DNA of 64,000 bases from Zhongshania sp. (GCA_018066965.1 JAGPVP010000011.1:1-64000), one strand, 5' to 3'. Positions 17,171 to 26,432 are shown, counted from the stretch's first letter. The notes: generated from the letters alone by a model not told the origin. A program made the numbers and translations.

Positions 17171-19951
17171 ATGTCCTTTAGTCGTTATATCTACGTCCTA
17201 GCAGCAGTTGCAGTTTTATCAGCCTGCGGTGGTAATTCTGTTTCAGGTTCCGGTGTCGCGGGGTCATCCAATAATGGTGGGGGTGGTGTAAACCAAGCGC
17301 CGGATATGGATTCTGATGGGGTCGCAGACAGCATGGATAATTGCCCAGCGAACAGCAATGCTGGGCAGGCGGACATAGATTCTGATGGCACTGGTGATGC
17401 CTGCGACAATGATGCCGATAACGACGGTATCAATAACAGTAATGATAACTGTCCATCTATTGCGAACTCGAATCAATCTGACACCGACGGTGATTCTATT
17501 GGTGATGCTTGCGACGCGATTGATAATAGTGGCGATGGCGATGACGGGCAGTTGGTAGATAGCGATTCTGATGGTATTGCCGATAGCAGCGATAATTGCC
17601 CCGCCGCATCAAATCCTGGTCAAGCCGATGCAGATAGCGACGGGGTGGGTGATGCCTGCGATAACGATGCCGATAATGATGGTGTGGAAAATGCGGTTGA
17701 TAATTGCCCCGCAATTGCGAACGCTACCCAGAATGATATTGATGGCGATGGCATTGGCGACGCTTGCGACCCACAAGATGATCGCGATACTGACGGCGAC
17801 GGTGTAGTTGATTCACTTGATAATTGCCCGATGACTGCAAATGCCGATCAACAGGATTTAGACGCGGATACCGTTGGTGACGTCTGCGATCCCAATGATA
17901 ATCGCGACAGTGACGCAGATGGTGTCGGCAACGAGACTGACTTATGCGCAGACTCAGCGGCAGGTGTGAGTGTTGATGCGAGTGGTTGTGCGGTCACGCA
18001 AATCAATGCCTCCTGTGGCGATAGCTTTGCTAGCGTGACGGCCAATCGCCATTACCAAGTGGTGCTGCCTTCGGCCAGTGGCGAAAATATCAGCTTTGAA
18101 GTCTTTGAACCGGCAACAATTAACTGTGGGCAACGTAGCCAAGGTGCGCATCCATTGGTGCTGCACAGCCATGGCTTCGGTGGCGCAAGGGTTAGTGATA
18201 CCGGTGGCGAATACACTGGCAACGCAATTGATCGTATGGTGGCAGGTGGCTATCCCGTCATCAGTATTGATTTACGCGGTTTTGGTGACAGCAGTGGCAC
18301 GGTGAGGGTATTAGATCCTGATGTTGAAGGCTTGGATTTATTGCAGATTCTGGATTGGGCGGAAGCAAATTTAGATTACTTAGCATGGCGTGACGAAAGC
18401 ACGGGTGATCTTGTCGCCCGTCCCGAAGCGCCGGTGAGTGTAGCTGGCGGAGTTAACCTGTTAGCCGGTTCAGTCGGTTCAAGCTACGGTGGCGGTTATC
18501 AAATGCTGATTCATGGCGTTGACGAAAAGCAGCGCCTAGATGCCATGATTCCCGATATTACGTGGCATAACTTACCCTACAGTCTGAATCAGGGCGATGT
18601 GGTCAAATCTGCTTGGTCTTTGTTGTTGGTGGCGGGCGGCGAGGCGGGTAGTTATCCGCCAGGCTTCGAAAATCAGGATTCGCCGCTGGCAAGAGGGCTT
18701 GATCCTTTTGTATTGGAAACGCTGGTGCGTGGCTTGGCGACTAATGAATTCCCCCGTGACGCATTAGATTGGTTTACCTACCACAGCCCGCGTTACTGGT
18801 GTGGTCTGAACGGTCAGGCGACTATGCCCTACAGCGTCGCCGCCAGTGATTTGAATAACAATATTGCTAGCGAGTTTAACGAAGCGCCGGGCAGTAATAC
18901 TTACAACGGCCAACCAGGCGTGGATATCTTACTTACCCAAGGTATTCGCGATACCTTATTTAATTTCAATGAGGCGTGGTGGAATTTCCAATGTTTAAGT
19001 GAGCGTGCGGCCGAGACTGGTCATGAGGTGAGGCTGCTTACACATGAAAGCGGCCATATCATTTCTGGCTTTATTGGCGAGACGCCGGAGCCGCTATATT
19101 TTCAGGCGCCGGCGGGCAAGTTTGCCTGCGGTGGTATTGATCAGCGTGATGCCGAAATTGCTTGGTTAGATGAAAAGCTACGTGGCTTGCCGGCGGCGCC
19201 ATACCTAAGCGGTGACAATGCAATTTGCACCTCGCTGGCTGACGACGACGCGGTAATGATTCCAGTGGCGAAATTTAAAGCGCGTCGCTCTGCCAATGAC
19301 GATACTCCGGTGAGCTTTACCGAATATAGCAATTTATCTGCGAGTAATGTGTTAAATGGCGTTGCCGCACAAGTGGCGCATTTACCCGGCCAAGATGTGG
19401 TTGTGGTGCCAGTGTTAAGTGTGACGGATAGCGATGGCCTGATCATAGCTGGTATTCCGCAGCTCGATATTACGGTGACTACGCCGCAAATGGTGAATGA
19501 CGCCGTGTGTGCCTTGGGCAGTATCCCCACCTTGCGTATAGGTTGTGACAGCATATTATTTGCGGGGGTGGCTATTCGTAACGCGGGTGGTGAGTGGCGT
19601 TTACTCGATGACCAGATCGCGCCGGTTCGGGGTTTGGGTGCACATCTAGATGTTGATATGGTGGGCATTGCTGAACGTTTAGCTCAGGGCGATGAATTAG
19701 GTTTGTGGTTAAGTGGTTACCACCCCCAATACTTAGAAGCCTTCTCCCGCGATGTCACCATTCCTGCGGTTAATGTCGCTGCGAGTTTACGTTTGCCGCT
19801 ATTTGCGGTAAAGGCCGATGGTCAGCCCGACTTTGCTGCCAACGTTGACGAATCACTTGGTGCGCCAAGCAATGCTGGCTCGTCTCTTGGTTTGCCAGAT
19901 CTGGGCGGTGTGCCAGATTTAGGTGGCGGGGCGGGGCTGCCATTCCCGTAG
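17171..19951 (+). CDS. Lipoprotein with thrombospondin type 3 repeats and an alpha/beta hydrolase domain
   Basis: 926-aa envelope protein. N-terminus: hydrophobic signal ending in the lipobox LSAC (Cys ~19), followed by a Gly/Ser linker. Residues ~45-280 hold five DxDGDGxxDxxDNCP-type thrombospondin type 3 calcium-binding repeats plus a degenerate sixth (DLCA). The rest is an alpha/beta hydrolase resembling the S15/CocE X-Pro dipeptidyl-peptidase group: the oxyanion region LHSHGFGG, a nucleophile elbow GSSYGG (Ser ~438), a possible acid in GIRDTLFN and the histidine in THESGH. A C-terminal Gly/Pro-rich tail ends the protein. It could be an exported peptidase, esterase or lipase; substrate unknown. 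It stands alone between two terminators. The ATG at 17171 has AGGTG upstream and is preferred to the GTG at 17162. Confidence 0.8.
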   Translation: MSFSRYIYVLAAVAVLSACGGNSVSGSGVAGSSNNGGGGVNQAPDMDSDGVADSMDNCPANSNAGQADIDSDGTGDACDNDADNDGINNSNDNCPSIANSNQSDTDGDSIGDACDAIDNSGDGDDGQLVDSDSDGIADSSDNCPAASNPGQADADSDGVGDACDNDADNDGVENAVDNCPAIANATQNDIDGDGIGDACDPQDDRDTDGDGVVDSLDNCPMTANADQQDLDADTVGDVCDPNDNRDSDADGVGNETDLCADSAAGVSVDASGCAVTQINASCGDSFASVTANRHYQVVLPSASGENISFEVFEPATINCGQRSQGAHPLVLHSHGFGGARVSDTGGEYTGNAIDRMVAGGYPVISIDLRGFGDSSGTVRVLDPDVEGLDLLQILDWAEANLDYLAWRDESTGDLVARPEAPVSVAGGVNLLAGSVGSSYGGGYQMLIHGVDEKQRLDAMIPDITWHNLPYSLNQGDVVKSAWSLLLVAGGEAGSYPPGFENQDSPLARGLDPFVLETLVRGLATNEFPRDALDWFTYHSPRYWCGLNGQATMPYSVAASDLNNNIASEFNEAPGSNTYNGQPGVDILLTQGIRDTLFNFNEAWWNFQCLSERAAETGHEVRLLTHESGHIISGFIGETPEPLYFQAPAGKFACGGIDQRDAEIAWLDEKLRGLPAAPYLSGDNAICTSLADDDAVMIPVAKFKARRSANDDTPVSFTEYSNLSASNVLNGVAAQVAHLPGQDVVVVPVLSVTDSDGLIIAGIPQLDITVTTPQMVNDAVCALGSIPTLRIGCDSILFAGVAIRNAGGEWRLLDDQIAPVRGLGAHLDVDMVGIAERLAQGDELGLWLSGYHPQYLEAFSRDVTIPAVNVAASLRLPLFAVKADGQPDFAANVDESLGAPSNAGSSLGLPDLGGVPDLGGGAGLPFP

Positions 19952-19975
19952 CTACAGTGCATATCTAAGTAAACG

Positions 19976-20000
19976 AAGGCGACGGCAGGGTCGCCTTTTT
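19976..20000 (+). terminator. Rho-independent terminator after the TSP3-hydrolase gene
   Basis: Stem AAGGCGAC / GTCGCCTT with a ~6-nt loop, followed by TTT, about 25 bp downstream of the stop codon. Confidence 0.85.
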
Positions 20001-20171
20001 GCATTTTGGTGTTTCGCTTTTTGCGGCTGAGCGTAAATTGTTGGCTTACCATGCAAACCGTTTGTACTGCCCCCGCTGCGATCACTATACTTGCTTAGCG
20101 GCCATCAATATTGTGCGCCTAATGACTTAAGCGGTTGTAGATCACGAGACTGTTATTATTGAGAGGACGTT

Positions 20172-20855
20172 TTGGAGCTGTCATCCATTGTTCCATGGGG
20201 GCGATCTTACGGTGAATATTGCCGCATGTTTTCCCTGTCAGAGCGAGACCTAGAAGGGCATATATTGGGCTGTGGTGACGGGCCGGCTAGCTTTAATGCT
20301 GAGCTAACGCAGCACGGTGGTCGCATTATGTCTGTCGACCCCATATACCAATTTTCTGCCGAGGGGATTCGCGGTCGTATCCAGCGGGTGTATCCCGGTA
20401 TGATTGCTGAGCTGGCTCGCAATGCGCAGCAATATTACTGGAGCAGTTTTAAAGACCCTGGCCATTTGGGTTCTGTTCGTATGTCGGCAATGAATCGTTT
20501 TTTAGATGATTTTGAAAAAGGTCTTGAAGATGGCCGCTACGTTGATGCAAGCCTACCCGAACTCCCTTTTTTTGACGGCGAATTTGATCTGGCGCTGTGC
20601 TCCCATCTCTTGTTTTTATACAGCGATCAAATTGATGCGGCGCAGCATATCAATGCGCTAACTGAAATGTGCCGGGTCGCTAAGGAAGTGCGAATATATC
20701 CATTGTTAAGCTTAGATGGCCGAGTTTCTCAGCATGTACCCGGTGTGCTTCGCTACTTTAATGAGCGCGATTATATTGCTGAACTAAAACCCGTGGCCTA
20801 CCAGTTTCAAAAAGGCGCAATGGACATGATGGTGGTGCGTAAAAAAATTGCGTAA
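20172..20855 (+). CDS. SAM-dependent methyltransferase-like protein
   Basis: 227 aa, starting at a TTG codon with GAGAGGA upstream. A class I methyltransferase-like motif I is seen as LEGHILGCGDGPASFNAEL, followed by an acidic residue at the end of strand 2 (IMSVDPIYQ) and a motif near FFDGEFDLALCSHLLFLY that matches the post-II/IV region of such enzymes. The C-terminal half (MCRVAKEVRIYPLLSLDG) also fits. The substrate is unknown. It precedes the mutarotase gene by 40 bp on the same strand and could be cotranscribed. Confidence 0.65.
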   Translation: MELSSIVPWGRSYGEYCRMFSLSERDLEGHILGCGDGPASFNAELTQHGGRIMSVDPIYQFSAEGIRGRIQRVYPGMIAELARNAQQYYWSSFKDPGHLGSVRMSAMNRFLDDFEKGLEDGRYVDASLPELPFFDGEFDLALCSHLLFLYSDQIDAAQHINALTEMCRVAKEVRIYPLLSLDGRVSQHVPGVLRYFNERDYIAELKPVAYQFQKGAMDMMVVRKKIA

Positions 20856-20895
20856 ATCTGTGCGATTGAAAATTAAACAAGGTAGGGGGTGTTAG

Positions 20896-21840
20896 GTGAC
20901 TGCAGATATGGCCGCGAGCATAGACGTGCTTGAATTGCGCAATGCCCAAATTCACTTACGACCTGCCAGTGCTGTTTTTACCGAAGCAGAAGGTTTTTTG
21001 GCGCTAAATTCCACGTCGGCAGATCTGCCTGTTTTAGAGTGCATTAGTGATAAATGCCGCGCTATTATTTCTTTGCAAGGCGCCCAGGTTCTGTCTTTTC
21101 GCCCAGCGGGTAAGACAGATTTGCTCTGGTTAAGTCCGCTGTCACAATTTCATGCCGGCGATGCAATTCGCGGTGGTATTCCGGTTTGCTTACCGTGGTT
21201 TGGGGTAAACCGCCGCCAAGCCGATTTGCCAAAGCATGGCCTTGCACGAACCCAGTTGTGGTCACTAGACGATGTGCAGCAGGCAGAGGATGACACCATA
21301 GCGCTGCGTTTGGTGTTTCGTCCAAATAGTGAGGATTTAGCGCTATTCCCCTATGCTTTTCTTGCCGAACTAACTATTGAGCTTGGTAATGAATTGCGCC
21401 TTAGCTTACGCATTATCAATGAGGGGCGAGACACCATGCCCCTGAGTTTCGCGCTGCATAGCTATTTTTCGGTTAGTGATGCCCAAGTTGTAAACATTGA
21501 TGGTATCGCCGGGCGCGAGTATCTCGACAATTGCCAAAGCTTATCGCGCTGTGTGCAAAGCGATAAGCTAGTATTTGATCGAGAAATAGATCGAGTATAC
21601 GAAGCGGTCGGTGGCCGTCAGGCGATTGTTGATGCCGCTCGCCATATTGCTATCGAAGGGCGGGGCTGCGATACCGTGGTGATATGGAACCCAGGTGCGG
21701 CGCTGGCAGAAAAAATGGCTGATGTTGGTCTACATTATCGCGAATATGTCTGCGTTGAGCGCGGTATGGCGTTTGGTGATGAACTTGAGCTGGCGGCTGG
21801 AGAGGTCGTACTGGCCGACATGTTGCTGTCATTGAATTGA
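20896..21840 (+). CDS. D-hexose-6-phosphate mutarotase (YeaD-like aldose 1-epimerase)
   Basis: 314-aa galactose-mutarotase-fold enzyme interconverting alpha and beta anomers of hexose 6-phosphates. Key segments: GGIPVCLPWFGVN and KHGLARTQLWSL (substrate-binding His), SFALHSYFSVSD (catalytic His) and the YVCVERGMAF region with the catalytic Glu. It starts with GTG, preceded by AAGGTAGGGGG. A 217-bp gap with no recognisable feature follows. Confidence 0.88.
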   Translation: MTADMAASIDVLELRNAQIHLRPASAVFTEAEGFLALNSTSADLPVLECISDKCRAIISLQGAQVLSFRPAGKTDLLWLSPLSQFHAGDAIRGGIPVCLPWFGVNRRQADLPKHGLARTQLWSLDDVQQAEDDTIALRLVFRPNSEDLALFPYAFLAELTIELGNELRLSLRIINEGRDTMPLSFALHSYFSVSDAQVVNIDGIAGREYLDNCQSLSRCVQSDKLVFDREIDRVYEAVGGRQAIVDAARHIAIEGRGCDTVVIWNPGAALAEKMADVGLHYREYVCVERGMAFGDELELAAGEVVLADMLLSLN

Positions 21841-22057
21841 TCATCCGGTGAGCGGCATGATTTTAATTAACTAAAAAGAAAAATTAACGAGATTTATAGC
21901 TTAGGTAAGCCGCTCCGCAGTTGTTAATTTTAGGTGTTAAGTTCCAGTGTTCAGTTTCAGTTAAGCTATGCAGCGTAGTATGACCCCACAGTAGAAAGTA
22001 AGCGGCAAATGCAAATGCACGCAGCCGCGCTTAATTAAAATATCTGAGGGGAATATT

Positions 22058-22603
22058 ATGCGTTTACAGTTAATTTTTGCCGTTATTTTATCAAGCCTTG
22101 TCGTAGGCTGTAGCAGCACAGGAACAACGTATCAGCCGGCAGATGAGCGCGGTGCTTACGGTTATACCGAAACAGAGTTGGGCAGCGATCGCTACCGCGT
22201 TACCTTTACCGGCAATAGCCGTACCGACAAGGAAACCGTCAACGACTACGCCATGCTGCGTGCCGCCGAACTAACCTTACAGAATGGCTATAATTGGTTT
22301 CATTTAGTAAATCGGGATACCGAGAGCAAAAGTCGCAGTAGTACCAGCATCTCTGGTGTGAATGATTTTGGTGGCCATACTGCGGTGTATCAACGTTGTG
22401 GTTTGGTAAGTTGCAGCACCGTAGTAACTCAGAGCCCATCGCGCTTGAGTGGTGGTGTAGCGTCAACAACTACGCGTACCAACTACCAGGCGTCTTTAGA
22501 AATTAAAATGGGTAAAGACCCTATGCCTAACGATGCAGAGGCATATAATGCCCAAGAGTTGGCATCTACTCTCCGTCGCTGGATTGGCAAAAGCGCGAGA
22601 TAG
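22058..22603 (+). CDS. Small lipoprotein, CC0125/CC1285 family
   Basis: 181 aa. The N-terminal signal ends in the lipobox VVGC (Cys ~18), so the protein should be lipid-anchored in the envelope. The GYTETELGSDRYRVTFTGNS segment, the ALRAAELTLQ-like helix (MLRAAELTLQNGYNWF) and a serine/threonine-rich middle match a family of proteobacterial lipoproteins of unknown function found, among others, in Caulobacter. A good GAGGGG ribosome binding site precedes the ATG. Monocistronic, closed by its own terminator. Confidence 0.75.
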   Translation: MRLQLIFAVILSSLVVGCSSTGTTYQPADERGAYGYTETELGSDRYRVTFTGNSRTDKETVNDYAMLRAAELTLQNGYNWFHLVNRDTESKSRSSTSISGVNDFGGHTAVYQRCGLVSCSTVVTQSPSRLSGGVASTTTRTNYQASLEIKMGKDPMPNDAEAYNAQELASTLRRWIGKSAR

Positions 22604-22623
22604 TTTGCGGTAATTTACTGAAT

Positions 22624-22648
22624 ACCGGGCGCTTGTCGCCCGGTTTTT
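22624..22648 (+). terminator. Rho-independent terminator after the CC0125-type lipoprotein
   Basis: Perfect 8-bp stem ACCGGGCG / CGCCCGGT with a 5-nt loop and a T-run. Confidence 0.92.
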
Positions 22649-22667
22649 GTTTATGCAGGAGTTGGCA

Positions 22668-23033
22668 GTGAGTGAGACAGTATTGGTATTAGGGGCAAGT
22701 CCAAAACCAGAGCGCTACTCTTTTAAGGCGGTGCAATTACTTAGCGAATATGGCCACAAGGTCTTGCCGGTGAATCCCTATCACGCAGAGGTGAGTGGGG
22801 TAAATTGCGTTGCGGCGATAGCGGCGGTGAGCGAGAAGGTCGACACGGTCACCGTTTATGTTAGGGCCGAATTATTAAAAAATGATCTCGATCAGCTTAT
22901 TCGCTTGGCGCCGCGTCGAGTGATTTTTAATCCAGGTACTGAGTCAGATGAAATGGCCGAGCATTTAGAACAGGCTGGCATTGCGGTGGAAGAGGCGTGT
23001 ACGCTGGTGTTGCTGCGTACCGGACAGTACTAA
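22668..23033 (+). CDS. CoA-binding domain protein (YccU-like)
   Basis: 121-aa Rossmann-fold protein of the CoA_binding_2 type. The N-terminal VLVLGASPKPERYSFKA matches the nucleotide loop (GASxxPxRxS), with VLPVNPYHAEVSG and RVIFNPGTESDEM later. Function is not established for the family. I start at GTG 22668 because AGGAG ends six bases upstream; the upstream ATGs in the track overlap the preceding terminator. Confidence 0.8.
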   Translation: MSETVLVLGASPKPERYSFKAVQLLSEYGHKVLPVNPYHAEVSGVNCVAAIAAVSEKVDTVTVYVRAELLKNDLDQLIRLAPRRVIFNPGTESDEMAEHLEQAGIAVEEACTLVLLRTGQY

Positions 23034-23064
23034 ACACCTGTTTCGGGGTGTGACAAAATCAAAT

Positions 23065-23091
23065 AAAAAGGGAGCCAGTGGCTCCCTTTTT
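23065..23091. terminator. Bidirectional Rho-independent terminator
   Basis: Stem AAAAAGGGAGCC / GGCTCCCTTTTT with a 3-nt loop, A-run on one side and T-run on the other, located between the convergent CoA-binding and PuuD-like genes, so it can serve both. Confidence 0.92.
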
Positions 23092-23106
23092 GGTTTTGCT
23101 AACCGC

Positions 23107-23760
23107 TTAAACGAATTGAAGCAGTGCCACCATAGCCACTGCCAGAGCGATGCTGCAATGCACAACGCCTTTCACGGTTGTCATCGGGCCAGTTTTACCA
23201 AACATGGCATTAAGCTGAAGCAGCGCAATTAAGCCGATGCAAATCCACAGGCCTAGGCTGATAGATGTGCCTGCTTTACTGACTGCCGCTGCACCCGCCG
23301 CGCCAGCGCCGTGGAATGAGCCGAGCATGCCGATGAGCATCGGTGCTGAGAATAAAGTGTTAGTGCGTGATGCTAAGCCAGCTTTAGGGGCTGCTTTTGC
23401 CGCGTCACCCGGTACAATGCCGCAGACGATTTTTTGGTTTGGCCAAATAATCAACCACACGTTTAGGAACATTAAAGTACCCATCAGCGCGCCGATAATA
23501 ATATAGCCGTTCAGGCCGCGAGCCATGGTGAAATGCAATAAACCAAGGCCAGTCAGGAAGGTGAACATAGCGCCCCAGCGGAACCACCAGAGTGCTCTGG
23601 GAGCTAATTTTTTCACTGCATCTGCTTTGGCAGAGGCTTCGGCCTCTTTAAAGTATTCTGTTTGTACAAAGTTGAAATAGTAAAGTAGGCCTATCCAAGT
23701 GATGCCGAACAGGACGTGTAACCAGCGAAGTAACAAATCTGGTGAAATAAATGCATCCAT
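23107..23760 (-). CDS. PuuD-like multispanning membrane protein (urate oxidase N-terminal domain family)
   Basis: 217 aa with about six hydrophobic segments, opening with LLLRWLHVLFGITWIGLLYYFNFVQ, characteristic of the family named after the membrane part of PuuD. Later segments are FRWGAMFTFLTGLGLLHF and FLNVWLIIWPNQKI. Characterised PuuD urate hydroxylases carry an extra C-terminal cytochrome c domain (CxxCH), absent here. No purine-degradation genes lie nearby, so urate oxidation is not supported and the biochemical role is open. The histidines in the membrane segments could bind haem (inference). Confidence 0.65.
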   Translation of the reverse strand: MDAFISPDLLLRWLHVLFGITWIGLLYYFNFVQTEYFKEAEASAKADAVKKLAPRALWWFRWGAMFTFLTGLGLLHFTMARGLNGYIIIGALMGTLMFLNVWLIIWPNQKIVCGIVPGDAAKAAPKAGLASRTNTLFSAPMLIGMLGSFHGAGAAGAAAVSKAGTSISLGLWICIGLIALLQLNAMFGKTGPMTTVKGVVHCSIALAVAMVALLQFV

Positions 23761-23930
23761 TAAATTACCCTCATTTTGCGTGTTGGTTTGTCAGGTTTTT
23801 ATTGTTGTTATCGTACTCAAATATCGCGCTTAATGCGGTTTGAGCATAATGCGCAACACTAAAACCGCTAAAGTATAGCAAAGCATATGAACTTGGGTAG
23901 TGAATAAGACTCAAATGACCCAGTAGGTGC

Positions 23931-23959
23931 TTTAACCCCCGACATGCCAGTGTCATAAT
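23931..23959 (+). promoter_or_regulatory. Candidate sigma70 promoter upstream of the coiled-coil membrane protein
   Basis: TTTAAC (23931-23936), exactly 17-bp spacer, CATAAT (23954-23959), 42 bp upstream of the GTG start at 24002. Confidence 0.4.
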
Positions 23960-24001
23960 GCCGCTTCTTTTACCTCTTTCGAATACAGTGAGTTAATAAC
24001 C

Positions 24002-24796
24002 GTGAGCACGGACAGACAGGAACCAAGTATTTCACTCTCTATAGATGATGAGGATATCGTGCGGCCCGCTGCGGCGAAAAAAAGCGCGCCGCCACCACCG
24101 CCACAACAAGTGGACGGACCTAAAGGCGGTAGCGGCGGTTTTGTCATGTTTATGCTGACGGCGCTGGTTTTACTACTCTCTGGTGTTTCTTACTATTTGT
24201 ACGACCAGTTAACTGCGGCCCAGACGCAGCTACTGGCAGGCCAGGATCGCTTAGATGCCTTGGAGATGCGTCTTTCATCGGCAGATGAAAGCATTAGCGA
24301 AAGCACTGTGACCACCTCGGTTAAGTTAAAAGAGCTGGATCTTGAGGTTCGTAAGCTGTGGGACAATGTTTGGAAAAAGCAGCAGGACGAGCTAGCCAAG
24401 CACGAGGCCACTTTAGGCAAGCAGCAGTCTGCGATGGATGCGGCGGTCAAGCGCGTTGTGGCCTTAGAGGCGAAGCTTAAAACCAGTGATGAGCTTTTGA
24501 GTAAAATTTCGAAGTCGTATAACAGCGACCGCGAGTCGATTACTTCAATGTCGGGTAAATTGGACAGAGTGATTGCGCAGTCTGAAGTGAACCGTAAAGA
24601 ACTCCTTAATATGGGCAAACAAGTGGCGTCTGGTGGCGGTTTGGATGCGCGAGTTAAGGATGTTGAGCGCCGTATCGCACAAAATGAAGAGTGGTTAGAT
24701 TCGGTAAATGCCTTCCGCAAGCAAGTTAACCGTGACATAGAATCTATGCGTCAGACCATGACCCAGTACCACTCGGGCAGTCCTTCGCCCCGTTAA
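24002..24796 (+). CDS. Hypothetical single-pass membrane protein with periplasmic coiled coil
   Basis: 264 aa, no family recognised. Layout: a cytoplasmic N-terminus of ~45 residues with an acidic patch (SLSIDDEDIV) and a run of prolines, one transmembrane helix at ~48-68 (FVMFMLTALVLLLSGVSYYL), then a predicted coiled coil to ~residue 230 rich in Leu, Lys, Glu and Gln (LKELDLEVRKLW, VVALEAKLKTSDELL), and a short basic/serine tail. GTG start. It lies 114 bp before fumarase on the same strand. Such a layout suits a scaffold or envelope organiser; no function is assigned. Confidence 0.75.
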   Translation: MSTDRQEPSISLSIDDEDIVRPAAAKKSAPPPPPQQVDGPKGGSGGFVMFMLTALVLLLSGVSYYLYDQLTAAQTQLLAGQDRLDALEMRLSSADESISESTVTTSVKLKELDLEVRKLWDNVWKKQQDELAKHEATLGKQQSAMDAAVKRVVALEAKLKTSDELLSKISKSYNSDRESITSMSGKLDRVIAQSEVNRKELLNMGKQVASGGGLDARVKDVERRIAQNEEWLDSVNAFRKQVNRDIESMRQTMTQYHSGSPSPR

Positions 24797-24910
24797 TTTA
24801 GTCTGATAAGCGGTGGTGTGGCCCTTTGCGCTACACTACCGCACTCCTGCTGGTGTATACTCTGCCGCCTTTCTGGGCGCTGTCGCCAACCATTTAGCTG
24901 GAGTCTTCCA

Positions 24911-26428
24911 ATGACCGTAATTCGTCAAGATGACCTTATTCAAAGTGTGGCCGACGCGCTGCAATATATTTCTTATTACCACCCCGTCGATTTTATTCGC
25001 GCCATGGATGAAGCCTACCAGCGCGAGCAAAACCCCGCAGCCAAGGACGCGATGGCGCAAATCCTGATTAATTCTCGTATGTGTGCCGAGGGCAAGCGTC
25101 CAATTTGCCAAGATACCGGTATCGTGACCGTATTCCTTACTGTGGGCATGAATGTGCAGTGGGAAGGCACAATGGGCGTGACTGATATGGTTAACGAAGG
25201 TGTTCGTCGTGCTTACAATTTGCCAGACAACGTCCTGCGCGCCTCTATTTTGGCCGACCCAGATGGCGCTCGTGCTAACACCAAAGACAATACCCCAGCG
25301 GTTATTCACTACGAAATCGTTCCTGGCGATACCGTAGAAGTTCACGTTGCAGCGAAAGGCGGCGGCTCTGAGGCGAAATCGAAATTCGCCATGTTGAACC
25401 CCTCTGATTCGGTGGTGGATTGGGTGTTGAAAATGGTACCGACGATGGGCGCTGGTTGGTGTCCACCGGGTATGTTGGGTATCGGCATTGGTGGCACCGC
25501 AGAGAAGGCGATGATTATCGCCAAAGAAGCCTTGTTAGACCCTATTGATATTCACGATCTACAAAAGCGTGGTGCAAGTAACCGCAGTGAAGAGCTGCGT
25601 TTAGAGCTGTTCGACAAAGTGAACAAGCTTGGTATTGGCGCGCAGGGTCTTGGCGGTTTAACGACTGTCCTAGACGTGAAAGTAAAAGACTTCCCAACGC
25701 ATGCGGCGAACAAAGCCGTAGCAATGATTCCAAACTGCGCGGCGACTCGTCACGCTCATTTTACGCTTGATGGCAGCGGCCCAGCGGCACTCACACCGCC
25801 ATCATTGGACGAGTGGCCAGAAGTAACCCGTGAAGCGGGTGAAGATGTAAAGCGCGTTAATCTGGATACCGTCACTCAAGAAGAAATGGCCACTTGGAAG
25901 CCCGGTGATACGGTATTGTTGAGTGGTAAAATGCTTACCGGTCGCGATGCCGCGCATAAGAAAATGGTTGATATGCTGGCGCGTGGTGAAGAGCTGCCTG
26001 TCGATTTAAAAGGTCGTTTTATCTATTACGTTGGCCCTGTCGATCCGGTGCGTGACGAAGTGGTTGGCCCCGCTGGCCCCACTACGGCAACTCGTATGGA
26101 TAAATTTACCCGCACTATGTTGGCCGAAACTGGTTTAATGGGCATGATTGGTAAGTCCGAGCGCGGCGATGTGGCTATTGAAGCCATTAAAGAATTCGGT
26201 GCCACTTACTTAATGGCAGTGGGCGGCGCGGCGTATTTGGTGGCGCAGGCTATTAAAAAGTCTGAAGTGGTTGGCTTCCCAGAATTGGGTATGGAAGCAA
26301 TCTATGAATTTACCATTGAAGATATGCCGGTAACCGTTGCTGTTGACGTGCGCGGCGAGTCTGTTCATAAAATCGGCCCCCAAATTTGGAAGGCTAAAAT
26401 CGAAGAGCAGGCGATAGAAGTAGTCTGA
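24911..26428 (+). CDS. Fumarate hydratase, class I ([4Fe-4S])
   Basis: 505-aa iron-sulfur fumarase (FumA/FumB type) converting fumarate and malate in the TCA cycle. The N-terminal domain has RPICQDTGIVTVFLTVG with a cluster cysteine, and GAGWCPPGMLGIGIGG and MIPNCAATRHAHFTLDGSG carry the others. The C-terminal beta domain holds LLSGKMLTGRDAAHKK and YYVGPVDPVRDEVVGPAGPTT. I start it at ATG 24911, giving MTVIRQDDLI; the 31 residues ahead of it in the ORF track are not fumarase-like. Codon bias suggests good expression. Confidence 0.95.
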   Translation: MTVIRQDDLIQSVADALQYISYYHPVDFIRAMDEAYQREQNPAAKDAMAQILINSRMCAEGKRPICQDTGIVTVFLTVGMNVQWEGTMGVTDMVNEGVRRAYNLPDNVLRASILADPDGARANTKDNTPAVIHYEIVPGDTVEVHVAAKGGGSEAKSKFAMLNPSDSVVDWVLKMVPTMGAGWCPPGMLGIGIGGTAEKAMIIAKEALLDPIDIHDLQKRGASNRSEELRLELFDKVNKLGIGAQGLGGLTTVLDVKVKDFPTHAANKAVAMIPNCAATRHAHFTLDGSGPAALTPPSLDEWPEVTREAGEDVKRVNLDTVTQEEMATWKPGDTVLLSGKMLTGRDAAHKKMVDMLARGEELPVDLKGRFIYYVGPVDPVRDEVVGPAGPTTATRMDKFTRTMLAETGLMGMIGKSERGDVAIEAIKEFGATYLMAVGGAAYLVAQAIKKSEVVGFPELGMEAIYEFTIEDMPVTVAVDVRGESVHKIGPQIWKAKIEEQAIEVV

Positions 26429-26432
26429 AGAC

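Noticed and set aside
17191-17807. Minus- and alternative-frame ORFs over the TSP3 repeats
   Set aside because: Low-complexity translations generated by the repeated GAT/GGC codons of the Asp/Gly-rich repeats.
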